From Alphaproteobacteria bacterium (GTDB taxonomy: Bacteria > Pseudomonadota > Alphaproteobacteria > JAPYRI01): a stretch of DNA of 32,378 bases. The DNA is taken from assembly GCA_029941135.1 (NCBI GenBank), contig JAPYRI010000026.1, positions 1 through 32,378 on the forward strand. Direction: 5' to 3'. Below are positions 7,443-16,174 of this stretch, in pieces. The notes below the pieces were generated by a model that worked only from the letters and a program-made list of their open reading frames with translations, was not told the origin of the DNA and searched no databases. Both the position numbers and the translations under genes were made by a program. The stretch's first letter is position 1. Every line of letters starts with the position of its first letter.

Positions 7443-7877
7443 GTGACCAGAGACGACGTCTACATAGACAAGACCGCCGAAGTGCACGAGTCAGCGACCA
7501 TCGGCGCCGGCAGTTCCATTTGGAACTGGACCAAGGTGCGCGAGCAAGTATTTATTGGTAATAACTGCAACATTGGCCAAGTGGCTTTTACCAATGATTT
7601 GTATCCACGCGCCGGTAACTCCGACTGGACTGTCACCAGAACTCGGGTCGAAGATGGGGTCAGCATTGGCGCCAATGCGACCATTATCTGTGGCGTGACG
7701 TTAGGGACCAACTGCATGATCGGGGCGGGCGACGTGGTTACGAAGGACGTTCCTGCCCATGGTTTGGTCGTTGGACAGCCCGCCCGCTTGGTCGGCTATG
7801 TGTCGTGTAGCGGTCGACCGCTCAACCACGATATGGAATGTGGTCATCCTCCCGATTCCGCTAAATTGGAGGCCTAG
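7443..7877 (+). CDS. Left-handed beta-helix acyltransferase (WbpD/WlbB-like), internally shortened
   Basis: This encodes 144 residues from GTG 7443, which has GGGGGA at 7430-7435. ATG 7428 is also in frame but has no site. Hexapeptide repeats run through the protein (VYIDKTAEVHESATIGAGSS, then IGNNCNIGQ, then VSIGANATIICGVTLG and GAGDVVTKDVPAHGLVVGQP). This is the pattern of sugar N-acetyltransferases that act on UDP-linked amino sugars in O-antigen synthesis. Family members are about 190 residues. Here NCNIGQ passes straight into VAFTNDLYPRA, so roughly 35-40 residues (about two helix coils that normally follow the NIGQ repeat) are missing in frame. Activity is therefore doubtful. It starts the polysaccharide island, eight bases before a methyltransferase gene. 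Confidence 0.8.
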   Translation: MTRDDVYIDKTAEVHESATIGAGSSIWNWTKVREQVFIGNNCNIGQVAFTNDLYPRAGNSDWTVTRTRVEDGVSIGANATIICGVTLGTNCMIGAGDVVTKDVPAHGLVVGQPARLVGYVSCSGRPLNHDMECGHPPDSAKLEA

Positions 7878-7885
7878 GCAGGGTC

Positions 7886-8566
7886 GTGCGTGTTGGTGAA
7901 GAAGTGGTGCTGGAATGCCCAGTGGGAACCCTCAGAACCGTATATCCGTTCTTAATGGCAAAGGCTGAGGATAAAACAGTACTGAATGTGGGCGCAGCGG
8001 GCAATGCGTCGGTTTACTTACCCGACCGCTCGCACTTATGGCTGCACACCCAGCTTATAGATACTGCTGATGATGTGATCGGATTGGATATCGACCCAGA
8101 GGAAATTGGTAATGCGGCTGAACATGGGATTTTGATCGAGGAGGGAAATTGCGAGGACGCGGAGCTCGGCCGCTTGTTTGACCTGATTGTCATGCTTGAG
8201 GTTATAGAACACGTGGATAACCTCGGCGCAGCCATTCATAACCTGCTTGATCACTTGAACTCCGGGGGGGAGTTGGTCATGACGACCCCCAACGCAACCC
8301 ATATTGGTAACATCATTGACGCCTTCCGGCGCCGACCGGCGAACGTTTTTTATCAGCACGTCAATTTGTTCACACCGGAACATTTTCAAGCATTTTGCGA
8401 TCGTCACGATCTCAATTTAGTGGAGGTCAAATACTTCACATTTGATGCGACGGGTGGCTTCGGCATGCGCATCAAAACTGCAATCATTCGATTGTTCGGT
8501 TGGCTCAGTCCGCGTTTGCACAGCACCTTTCTGGTGACGATCCGCAAACGGGTCAAGCCCTTCTAG
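7886..8566 (+). CDS. Class I SAM-dependent methyltransferase
   Basis: This is a 226-residue protein from GTG 7886 with a GCAGGG close by. GTG 7904 is an alternative start. The motifs are motif I VLNVGAAGN, an acidic loop LDIDPEE (ribose binding) and MLEVIEHVDN, the post-motif common in Methyltransf_11/UbiG-like enzymes, followed by GGELVMTTPN. It probably methylates a sugar or sugar-nucleotide in the polysaccharide pathway. Its TAG and the TAG of the convergent next gene share the palindrome CTAG at 8563-8566, so the two genes meet with no spacer. Confidence 0.82.
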   Translation: MRVGEEVVLECPVGTLRTVYPFLMAKAEDKTVLNVGAAGNASVYLPDRSHLWLHTQLIDTADDVIGLDIDPEEIGNAAEHGILIEEGNCEDAELGRLFDLIVMLEVIEHVDNLGAAIHNLLDHLNSGGELVMTTPNATHIGNIIDAFRRRPANVFYQHVNLFTPEHFQAFCDRHDLNLVEVKYFTFDATGGFGMRIKTAIIRLFGWLSPRLHSTFLVTIRKRVKPF

Positions 8567-9318
8567 ATTTTAACCGTGATTCTGGATGAATGATCGATTT
8601 TGTGCAGGAACAATTTGAGATCATTCTCATCGATGTACTCGTCAACTGCCTTCCTCGCCCCCTGCCAGTACCCGTAATCGTCGATGATCAGAACCCCGCC
8701 CGCGGACAGGCGCGGATACAAGTGTACCAGTTCGTGACGTGTCGATTGATACCAGTCGGTGTCCAGGCGGAGGATCGCAATCTGTTCGGGTGCGTGAGCG
8801 GGGATCGTGTCCTCCACTTTACCTTCAACATAATGCAGCCTTTCCCGGTCGTAGCCGGTACTACTGACATTTTTTATTACTTGGTCCAGCGGGCCATGGC
8901 ACCAATCTGTCGTGCCGTCATCTGTTTGTTGCCGATTATATTGTTGGGCTGCGGGCTCTCCGCGATAGCTGAAGTCCTCATCGCCAGGCTCGGTCATGCC
9001 GGTGAAAGTGTCGAACAAGTATATATCGCGGTTTTGCTCACCCATGGCCGACAACTTGAGCGCCGCCGCCATCACCGAGCCGCCTTTGCCGACCCCACAT
9101 TCGACGACCGAACCAGGAATTTTTCGGGCGACCACATAGTCGACCGCAGCAATCAAAGTTTGGACGGCGTGCGCTGACGTGACCGTGTAGGGCGCAACCC
9201 GGGTGGCAATTTCCCGGTCTTCGGCAGTTGCATCCAGCATGGTGTCCTGCAGCCGGACAATTTCGTAACCCAATCCGTGAGCGGTGCGGCGCACCAGTTT
9301 TTTAATAAGATCTTTCAT
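8563..9318 (-). CDS. TylF/MycF-type O-methyltransferase
   Basis: This encodes 251 residues from ATG 9318, which overlaps the TGA of the upstream gene (ATGA). The frame is open to 9360, but that part lies inside the neighbour. TylF family hallmarks are present: VVECGVGKGGSVMAAA, YLFDTFTGMTEP, then LRLDTDWYQSTRHEL and GGVLIIDDYGYWQGARKAVD, with the paired Asp residues that bind Mg2+ and the sugar diol. It probably O-methylates a sugar on a surface glycan. It is translationally coupled with the next methyltransferase. Confidence 0.88.
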   Translation of the reverse strand: MKDLIKKLVRRTAHGLGYEIVRLQDTMLDATAEDREIATRVAPYTVTSAHAVQTLIAAVDYVVARKIPGSVVECGVGKGGSVMAAALKLSAMGEQNRDIYLFDTFTGMTEPGDEDFSYRGEPAAQQYNRQQTDDGTTDWCHGPLDQVIKNVSSTGYDRERLHYVEGKVEDTIPAHAPEQIAILRLDTDWYQSTRHELVHLYPRLSAGGVLIIDDYGYWQGARKAVDEYIDENDLKLFLHKIDHSSRITVKI

Positions 9319-10139
9319 GACGAGCCCCGGACCAGTGGAGATAAAACATAAGTACGGCACGCGCTACCTAGAATTTTGGCGAGTTTTGTACGCCATGTGA
9401 TGGGGAGTGCAAGACCAAACAAACAATATCCGGTTTGAAACAGACCGGTCGGGGTGCTGCGGTTTATCACCCATCCGTTGTCGCGAAATTGGCGCTCCCA
9501 ATGGCTTGGCCGGAAATAATATATCTCGGTAAAGCCGTTGCCGCGTTCGCCATGGCGTGGGGGGATTAACACGGCAATCAATTTAGACAGCAAGCTGCGC
9601 GGCTTTTCGTTTGTGGTTTCAATGTTTGCTTGTGACCTAGCCTTGAGCGCGCCAAGGATGGTCTTTGGCAGCGCCGGGTAGTGGGCGAGAAGTGTCCACA
9701 GTCGCCAGATATGGGTGGGAACAATATGAACGGCTATGCCCTCCTTCCGCAGCACCCGATGCATTTCCTGGTGAAAGCGTGGTAGATCGACCACGTGTTC
9801 CAATACGCTGGACGTAAAAATGACATCGAACGATTGGTCGGCGAATGGCAAGCGATTGCCATCGTAGTCAATGATCGGCATCAGCCGGTCCCGGGCGTAG
9901 TTGCTGGAAGGCAGATCAACGCCTGTAGTTGATTTGCAGGTTTTGGCGAGCAAAGAAAGCTGGTAGCCGGTGCCGGCGCCAATCTCCAGCAAATCTGCGC
10001 CATGAAAACAATCCCCCAAGGCCGCAACCTCATTTTCTAGTTCAGCCTTCTTTAGAGCATGGAGGTGGTTTTGATCCATGGGGGTCCTATAACTTTCAAT
10101 ATTAGGCGCGGGCCCGCCTTTGCTTTGGTCCGGCAGCAT
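9315..10139 (-). CDS. Class I SAM-dependent methyltransferase
   Basis: This encodes 274 residues from ATG 10139. ATG 10079 (MDQNHLHAL) has an AGGA five bases upstream and may be the true start, giving 254 residues. Motif I is LLEIGAGTGYQLSLLAK. FADQSFDVIFTSSVLEHV and LRKEGIAVHIVPTHIW follow, as in Methyltransf_11 enzymes. The C-terminal half (HGERGNGFTEIYYFRPSHWE) resembles methyltransferases of glycan clusters. It lies first in a minus-strand pair with the TylF-type gene and diverges from the glycosyltransferase gene across a 74-base gap that must hold both promoters. Confidence 0.82.
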   Translation of the reverse strand: MLPDQSKGGPAPNIESYRTPMDQNHLHALKKAELENEVAALGDCFHGADLLEIGAGTGYQLSLLAKTCKSTTGVDLPSSNYARDRLMPIIDYDGNRLPFADQSFDVIFTSSVLEHVVDLPRFHQEMHRVLRKEGIAVHIVPTHIWRLWTLLAHYPALPKTILGALKARSQANIETTNEKPRSLLSKLIAVLIPPRHGERGNGFTEIYYFRPSHWERQFRDNGWVINRSTPTGLFQTGYCLFGLALPITWRTKLAKILGSACRTYVLSPLVRGSS

Positions 10140-10213
10140 ACCTGGGTCGCGATTGCGGGTCCATTCGTGTCATACTAAGGTCCACCGAAAACCCCGACGA
10201 TGTGTTTGAGTAA

Positions 10214-11347
10214 ATGGTGAGTTCGCTAATAATGGACGGGCCGGCGGAGAGCCCAAACCCGAGACCCAGGGTGATGCATGTCATTACCGACCTGGACACG
10301 GGTGGCGCTGAAACTATGCTCGCAAATCTTGTTGTGGCCCAGAAGGACCTCCCGGAACCGCCGCTGGTGGTGAGTTTGACCCCGGGGGGAACCCAAGCAG
10401 CGCGGATTACTGCCGCCGCCCTATCGGTTCGGCATTTGGGCATGCGGAGGGGCTGGCCAAATCCCATGGCACTTTTTCGCCTGGTGATGCTTATTCGCTC
10501 CTTTAAACCGAAAGTCATCCAAAGTTGGATGTACCACGCCGATCTGATGGCTTTATTGGCGCTTCTTTTGTCCGGGCGCCGCCGATCCACTCGATTGTTG
10601 TGGGGCGTGCGCTGCTCGGATATGGATTTGAGCCGGTACGCGCTCGGCTTGCGCATCGTCATTCGGCTATGCGCATGGCTTTCTTCTTTGCCCAATGCAG
10701 TCGTCGCCAACTCCCACGCGGGCCGCACATTTCACCGGTCACTCGGCTACAAGGCGCGCCGGTTTTTGGTGGCAGTAAACGGCGTGGACATGAATATTTT
10801 TCGACCAGATTCAAAGGCGCGGGCTGAAGTGCGGGCAGAATTAGGAATAGGAGACGACGAATTTCTGGTTGGTACCAGCGCCAGGGTCGATCCGATGAAA
10901 GATTATCCGACATTTATGGCGGCATTGGGACATATGCAACGTGTCTATGGGCTGGCGGCGGGTCGGGGGACCGGCAGCTTGCCCGATCAAATCCGGTTTT
11001 TTGGCTTGGGTGAACGCCCGGATATGCCACGGGTGTTGAACGCCCTTGATCTTTTTGTGTCCGCGTCGGCATTTGGCGAAGGATTTTCCAACGCGTTGGT
11101 TGAGGCGATGGCAACGGGCCTCCCGGTGATTGCGACCGGTGTCGGCGACGCGGCCCTGATTATTGATGATAGCGGTGTTGTTGTGCCGCCCCGTGATGTG
11201 TCTGCGCTCGCGGCGGCGATTGATGACTTAAAGAATGACCCGGCACGTTGCAAAAATTTGGGCCGGGCGGCCCGCGCGAGGGTGGCGGCGAATTACGATC
11301 TCAAACGTATTGTCCGCGATATTGAAACCCTGCATGGGGACTGGTGA
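10214..11347 (+). CDS. Glycosyltransferase family 4
   Basis: This is a 377-residue GT-B enzyme. The N-terminal domain begins VMHVITDLDTGGAETMLANL (typical GT4 acceptor domain). The C-terminal donor domain has NGVDMNIFRP, GTSARVDPMKDYPTFMAA and the EX7E-type motif within SAFGEGFSNALVEAMATGLP, followed by VIATGVGDAALII. It transfers a sugar from a nucleotide donor onto a lipid-linked glycan at the inner face of the cytoplasmic membrane. The flippase gene starts seven bases after the stop, so the two are cotranscribed. The donor and acceptor sugars cannot be told. Confidence 0.9.
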   Translation: MVSSLIMDGPAESPNPRPRVMHVITDLDTGGAETMLANLVVAQKDLPEPPLVVSLTPGGTQAARITAAALSVRHLGMRRGWPNPMALFRLVMLIRSFKPKVIQSWMYHADLMALLALLLSGRRRSTRLLWGVRCSDMDLSRYALGLRIVIRLCAWLSSLPNAVVANSHAGRTFHRSLGYKARRFLVAVNGVDMNIFRPDSKARAEVRAELGIGDDEFLVGTSARVDPMKDYPTFMAALGHMQRVYGLAAGRGTGSLPDQIRFFGLGERPDMPRVLNALDLFVSASAFGEGFSNALVEAMATGLPVIATGVGDAALIIDDSGVVVPPRDVSALAAAIDDLKNDPARCKNLGRAARARVAANYDLKRIVRDIETLHGDW

Positions 11348-11354
11348 TTGTGAC

Positions 11355-12725
11355 ATGAGTGCCACGCCATCCGCTCCAAACAAGCGTTCTAAAAGCAGGT
11401 TTGCCGCCACGCCTTTGGGCCGGATAGCAGGCGCGACTCTGGTCGTCGCCGCGCTTACGGCGCTTGCACGCTCAACAACAGTTGCCCGTGAAATAACTGC
11501 AGCCAGCGCCTTCGGAGCGGGAGACGAGCTAGACGCTTATTTGATTGCCTCTGCCATCCCGGTCTATTTACTGGGGGCGATTGCCGGGTCGTTTCAATCC
11601 GCTTTCGTGCCGCGCTATATCGCTCTGGCGAAGGAGAAGGACCAGGGCGGGGCTGACCGGTTTGTCGGTAATGCATTGGCTGTAACCGTGCTTGGCATGG
11701 GGGCGGTGACGCTCGTACTAGCGGCGGCGGCACAATTTATTGTTCCCCTCATGGCATCGGGATTCCCCGCCGACAAGATCATCATGACGCGTGAGTTGCT
11801 CTATTTCATGGTGCCGGCGGTCATGCTTGGGGCGGTGCCTGTCGTCTACACGGCTTGGCTCAATGCACTTGAGCTCTATCGCCTTCCCTCCTTGTTGCCG
11901 GGAGTGGGGCCACTGGTGGCGGTCACTATTTTACTCTTGTTCGCGCCCCATTTCGGCATACGGGCGCTGGCGATTGGAACCGTGTTCGGCGCCTTCATCG
12001 AAGTATTGGTGGTGGTAACGGCAGCTCGCATAAGTGGACACCGGATACCGATCCCTCGGTTCAAAATATCGCCTGACCTGGCAAAAGTGGGCACTGAATT
12101 TTGGCCGCTTCTGTTTGGCACCTTACTATTTAGCAGCACGACACTTGTCGATCAGATCATGGCGGCATCGCTCGATCCCGGCAGTGTCGCTGCTCTCAGT
12201 TTCGGCTCTCGGGTCACTGCCCTCGTCATCGCAGTTGCGGGCGTGGGCGTGGGCACTTCGGTTTTGCCAACTTTTTCGCGGCTGGTCGCTGATCACGATT
12301 GGGCAACACTGACCCGGACCTTGGTTCAGTTCGGCATCATGGTGTTTGTTTTTGCTGCACTATTCAGTGCGGTCATTACAGGGTCCAGTGTGCCATTGAT
12401 TGAACTACTATTCGAACGCGGAAATTTCTCCGGTGCTGACACCGGCCGGGTTGCAAGCGTGCAATTCTATTTCGCCCTGCAGCTGCCGTTTTTCCTCCTA
12501 AGTCTGGTGTTGGTCCGTTTACTGTCGGCGTTATCATTGAACCGGACAGTGTTCATGATCACCGCGTTTAATACGGTCTTGAACATTGTGCTTAACTATT
12601 TGCTGATGCAGCGTATGGGGGTGGCCGGCATTGCGCTGTCGACAACGCTCGTCCATTTGATCTCGACCGGCCTGTTTGCCGGCGCTGTCATGCGGCGCCT
12701 GAGGCAGGCGCCAAAGCTAACCTGA
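11355..12725 (+). CDS. MurJ/MviN-family lipid-linked glycan flippase
   Basis: This encodes 456 residues from ATG 11355. The frame is open from 11235 but only overlaps the glycosyltransferase. About 12-14 membrane spans are seen. N-terminal features shared with MviN/MurJ include LTALARSTTVAREITAASAF and DAYLIASAIP, then GSFQSAFVPRY. The later ELLFERGNFSGADT is a conserved MurJ-type stretch. In this setting it more likely flips a surface-polysaccharide lipid intermediate than lipid II, although a MurJ role cannot be excluded. It converges with asnB, and the two coding regions overlap by nine bases. Confidence 0.85.
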   Translation: MSATPSAPNKRSKSRFAATPLGRIAGATLVVAALTALARSTTVAREITAASAFGAGDELDAYLIASAIPVYLLGAIAGSFQSAFVPRYIALAKEKDQGGADRFVGNALAVTVLGMGAVTLVLAAAAQFIVPLMASGFPADKIIMTRELLYFMVPAVMLGAVPVVYTAWLNALELYRLPSLLPGVGPLVAVTILLLFAPHFGIRALAIGTVFGAFIEVLVVVTAARISGHRIPIPRFKISPDLAKVGTEFWPLLFGTLLFSSTTLVDQIMAASLDPGSVAALSFGSRVTALVIAVAGVGVGTSVLPTFSRLVADHDWATLTRTLVQFGIMVFVFAALFSAVITGSSVPLIELLFERGNFSGADTGRVASVQFYFALQLPFFLLSLVLVRLLSALSLNRTVFMITAFNTVLNIVLNYLLMQRMGVAGIALSTTLVHLISTGLFAGAVMRRLRQAPKLT

Positions 12726-14654
12726 AATGCCGGTTTCCCGCCGCCAAGCTTCGAACATCAGTACGTCCCACAGCGATGACGTCCAATCGGCTTTGCCGTT
12801 AAGGTGCTCGGTCCAGCGGGTGCGGACGGCGGTCGCATCCACTATGCCCCCCTCCTGCAATGATTTTTCTGCAAGCAGGTCCTCGGCCCATTCGCGCAGC
12901 GGACCGGTAATCCAATGACCGACAGGAACAGCAAACCCGCGTTTGGGGCGCTCGATTAATTCCCGGGGCACATGGCGATACAGTATCTGTCGCAATGCCC
13001 ACTTGCGCACGTTGCCGCGGACTTTGAAGTCGGGTGGCAGTTGCCAGGCATATTCGACGACTTCATGATCCAGCAAGGGTACCCGAGCTTCCAAACTCAC
13101 AGCCATGGACGCTCGGTCGACCTTCGTTAGAATATCGTCCGGCAGATAAAGCGCCAAGTCAGTTTGTTGCATGCGGTCAAGCCGGCTGCCGTGTGGGCGT
13201 GCGAGCGCAAACGGGTTATCGGCGCCGGGTTCTTCGAGTCCGGCAACTGCGCGCGCATTATGCCAATGACACAAGGTGAATTGGTAAAGTTCGGCAAATC
13301 CTTCTGCCCGCAACATGCCTTCGACTCGCTGCCACCGATCGTATCCGCCGCGCACGGTTTTGCGGGCGTATGTGTCTTCGCGCTTCCTGCCAAGTCCCGA
13401 TTGTCCGATAAGCGGAGCGATTGCAGCCAGTGCCCGGCGGATACCGCGGGGTACGCGCTCCAACTTACGCCCCAGGTTTTCAGCTACAAAATAGTGATTG
13501 TAACCGGCAAAACACTCGTCGCCGCCATCCCCTGATAGGGCGACAGTTACTTGCTCGCGCGCAAGGGCAGAGACTAAGTGTGTGGGAATTTGGGACGAGT
13601 CGCCAAACGGCTCGTCGTACATGGCCGGTAACTTAGGGACCACATCAAGCGCTTGCCGCGCCGAAACGTAAAGCTCGGTGTGTTCGGTCCCCAAGTGATT
13701 GGCCACTTGCTTGGCGAATTGTGCTTCATTAAACGCGCTCTCTTCGAAGCCAATGGAGAATGTTTTGACCGGTTGCGTGGACTGTTCCTGCATCAGTGCG
13801 ACCACCAAAGACGAGTCGATGCCGCCGGATAAGAAGGCACCCAGCGGCACGTCGGCAATCATGCGCCGCCCGACAGCGGTCCGTAGCCGGCTTGCCAATT
13901 CCTCCAAAGCATCGGATTCGCGCACAAGCCCCCGGCGCTCTAAGCCGCCTGCAATGACGTCATCAAGTTTCCAATAACAGGTCATTTGAGGCGTGCTACC
14001 CGCCCGCAATGTGACGAAATGCCCGGGGCGAAGTTTGTGAATGCCCTCGTAGATACTGAGGGGGGCGGGGATATAGCCCCGTTCCAGCAGCGCCGCAACG
14101 GCTTCCCGATTAATTGAAGGCTCCCATCCAGGATAGGCCGCGAGTGCTTTTAGTTCGGAGCCAAACAAATAGGTGGTGTCGTGTCGGCCATAGTATAGCG
14201 GCTTGATGCCCATACGGTCCCGGGCAAGGGTGAGTGATCGGCTTTCCCGGTCCCAAATCGAAAATGCGAACATTCCGTTCAAGCGGTTCAATAAATATTC
14301 AACGCCCCAGGCCGCGCAACCTTCAAGGATCACTTCAGTGTCCGAGTGGCCACGAAACGTAATGCCTTTGACTTCGAGTTCTTGCTTTATTTCGCGGAAA
14401 TTATAGACCTCGCCATTGTAAGCAATCACAAAACGTCCATTTTCAGACACCATGGGCTGGTGTCCTGCATCCGTCAGATCAATTACCGATAGACGCTGGT
14501 GACCCACTCCATATCCGGCGTCCGAGTCGTTCCAAACACCTTCATCGTCCGGTCCACGGTGGCGAAGGGACTTGGACATACGCGCACAGATAGCAATTCC
14601 TTGTTCTGGATGCAACTTGAGATTCGGGTCGAGAAAGCCGGCAAAGCCACACAT
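12717..14654 (-). CDS. asnB: Asparagine synthase (glutamine-hydrolysing) / glycan amidotransferase
   Basis: This encodes 645 residues from ATG 14654 (MCGFAGF), which has AGGA nine bases upstream. The open frame to 14729 is discarded because Cys2 must become the N-terminal nucleophile. The class II glutaminase domain occupies about residues 1-210 (RHRGPDDEG, AYNGEVYNFRE, GHSDTEV). The ATP-pyrophosphatase domain follows with SGGIDSS at 276-282 and LSGDGGDECFAGY. In polysaccharide islands such AsnB-type proteins often amidate uronic acids or other glycan carboxylates. Free asparagine synthesis is the alternative. It faces the flippase gene tail to tail. Confidence 0.88.
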   Translation of the reverse strand: MCGFAGFLDPNLKLHPEQGIAICARMSKSLRHRGPDDEGVWNDSDAGYGVGHQRLSVIDLTDAGHQPMVSENGRFVIAYNGEVYNFREIKQELEVKGITFRGHSDTEVILEGCAAWGVEYLLNRLNGMFAFSIWDRESRSLTLARDRMGIKPLYYGRHDTTYLFGSELKALAAYPGWEPSINREAVAALLERGYIPAPLSIYEGIHKLRPGHFVTLRAGSTPQMTCYWKLDDVIAGGLERRGLVRESDALEELASRLRTAVGRRMIADVPLGAFLSGGIDSSLVVALMQEQSTQPVKTFSIGFEESAFNEAQFAKQVANHLGTEHTELYVSARQALDVVPKLPAMYDEPFGDSSQIPTHLVSALAREQVTVALSGDGGDECFAGYNHYFVAENLGRKLERVPRGIRRALAAIAPLIGQSGLGRKREDTYARKTVRGGYDRWQRVEGMLRAEGFAELYQFTLCHWHNARAVAGLEEPGADNPFALARPHGSRLDRMQQTDLALYLPDDILTKVDRASMAVSLEARVPLLDHEVVEYAWQLPPDFKVRGNVRKWALRQILYRHVPRELIERPKRGFAVPVGHWITGPLREWAEDLLAEKSLQEGGIVDATAVRTRWTEHLNGKADWTSSLWDVLMFEAWRRETGISG

Positions 14655-14793
14655 GTATTTGTAATTCCTAACTTTTTTGTTTGAATTGGGCTGAAAACTG
14701 CCGTTTCCTCCCGTAATTGTGACTCCCATCTCGGCAGACCAAAGTTTATACTTAACTGCTTGTCCACGCTAACGGTAACGACCGGAGGATTCT

Positions 14794-15045
14794 TTGGAAA
14801 TCCGGGGAATAATTGCCGTGAGTATCCTAGGCGCCCGCATCTACTTGCGGGACGCACAATCCTTCACGCCTGGGAATAAGCGCTTTAATGCCCCTCGCAG
14901 GAGTGATGGCATCGTCGAAGAAAAGGTCCCCCGCCAAATTGTCGACGTTATTAACATGCAAACAAGCGAACGCACACTTATGGTCAACACCGCCGCCGCG
15001 GGCGGTAATATGTCGTTGATAGCTGGACTCGATCGATCGTCATAA
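14794..15045 (+). pseudogene. Probable remnant of the extreme C-terminus of a PutA-like protein
   Basis: An 83-codon frame with only a TTG to start from ends in SERTLMVNTAAAGGNMSLIA. That ending resembles the conserved tail of proline dehydrogenase/pyrroline-5-carboxylate dehydrogenase (PutA), where I recall a VNTAAAGGNASLM-type motif. The upstream 55 codons show no clear match. I read it as the last piece of a deleted putA gene rather than an intact small gene. The resemblance rests on one short motif. The rest of the gap 14655-15146 holds the asnB promoter region and nothing else I can recognise. Confidence 0.4.
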
Positions 15046-15146
15046 GACTTTCAATTTGTTGATTGTGGCTCTAATCTCCGCCCAAATTTTGAAGGCGTCT
15101 GTCAAAACTGGCCGACGGTGATAAAACCAAAACAAGGGGAAAATGA

Positions 15147-15911
15147 ATGGATATACAAGGACAAGCGGCCATTGTGACCGGTGGTGCATCTGGCCTCGGG
15201 GGTGCTACGGCACGGGCGCTGGCAAGTAAGGGTGCGAAGGTCGCTATCTTCGATATGAACAAGGAACTTGGCGAAAAGGTCGCGGCAGAAGTCGGCGGTG
15301 TTTTTGTTAACTGCAACGTGACCAGCGCCGACAATGTGGAGGCCGCCCTGAGTGACGCTGCCGCTGCTCATGGCACGGCGCGCATCATTGTCAACTGCGC
15401 AGGTGTGGGGACACCCGCCAAAGCCGTGGGTCGCGACGGCCCGATGGCTCTGGATGTTTTTACTAAAATCGTCGAGATCAATCTGATCGGTACGTTCAAC
15501 GTTATACGCTTGGCGGCGGCGGCGATGATGGAAGATGAACCATTGGCCACCCTAGAGCGCGGCATCGTCATCAATACGGCATCGGTTGCCGCCTTTGACG
15601 GCCAGATCGGCCAACCTGCGTATGCGGCATCAAAAGCTGGTGTTGTCGGCATGACATTGCCGTTGGCGCGCGAGTTCGCCCGCTCGGGCATTCGAGTGCT
15701 GACCATCGCACCGGGGATATTTCTCACGCCCATGCTGGAAAATTCCCTGTCCGAAGAAGCAAAGGCAAGTCTTGGCGCCCAGGTTCCGTTCCCGTCACGC
15801 CTCGGCCGACCGGATGAGTTCGCTCAGCTCGCCATACAAATGTGCGAGAACGAAATGTTGAACGGCGAGACCATTCGCTTGGACGGCGCCATTCGAATGG
15901 CGCCAAAGTAG
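15147..15911 (+). CDS. SDR dehydrogenase, 3-hydroxyacyl-CoA dehydrogenase type 2-like
   Basis: This is a 254-residue short-chain dehydrogenase starting at ATG 15147, with AGGGGA six bases upstream. The NAD-binding TGGASGLG is at 11-18 and NCAG at 83-86. The catalytic Ser146, Tyr159 and Lys163 sit in NTASVAAF and YAASK. The sequence around IRVLTIAPGIFLTPML and the short end INGETIR-type tail resemble human HSD17B10-like type 2 3-hydroxyacyl-CoA dehydrogenases common in alphaproteobacteria. It would oxidise 3-hydroxyacyl-CoA to 3-ketoacyl-CoA. It stands alone between decayed fragments. Confidence 0.88.
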   Translation: MDIQGQAAIVTGGASGLGGATARALASKGAKVAIFDMNKELGEKVAAEVGGVFVNCNVTSADNVEAALSDAAAAHGTARIIVNCAGVGTPAKAVGRDGPMALDVFTKIVEINLIGTFNVIRLAAAAMMEDEPLATLERGIVINTASVAAFDGQIGQPAYAASKAGVVGMTLPLAREFARSGIRVLTIAPGIFLTPMLENSLSEEAKASLGAQVPFPSRLGRPDEFAQLAIQMCENEMLNGETIRLDGAIRMAPK

Positions 15912-15935
15912 GCGATAGGTAAATAATCCTAGCCG

Positions 15936-16055
15936 TTAGGCAGCGGCGCACCAGGTACGCCACATCTGCCTATAAGCGTCTTCGAGGGTGCGCGTGAAGG
16001 CTTCCTCATCAAGCATGTGGGAGCCGAGCATGCGGCCACGTAAGCTGCTACGCAT
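15936..16055 (-). pseudogene. C-terminal remnant of a SPINDLY-type O-GlcNAc transferase
   Basis: A 39-codon minus-strand frame (ATG 16055 to TAA 15936) encodes LRGRMLGSHMLDEEAFTRTL followed by EDAYRQMWRTWC. This is the standard ending of TPR/SPINDLY-family O-linked N-acetylglucosamine transferases: Leu-Arg repeats, then a FTRxLExAYRxMW helix. The frame continues four codons upstream (WIND) to a TAG, beyond which nothing is recognisable. More than 500 residues of the parent protein are missing, so it is a dead fragment left by a deletion. Confidence 0.6.
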
Positions 16056-16174
16056 GTCGTTTATCCACTAATTCCCCGGCACTACTGTTGCGCAAACATG
16101 TGGCGGTCCATGCAAATCTATCGTTTTTTGGGGGGTTGAGCTGGGTCTCTCACAAAAGGTCTGCCAAGCCTTGA

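Noticed and set aside
12717-12725. Possible frameshift at the end of the flippase gene because of its overlap with asnB
   Set aside because: Both C-termini look complete, so the overlap is a normal tail-to-tail packing.
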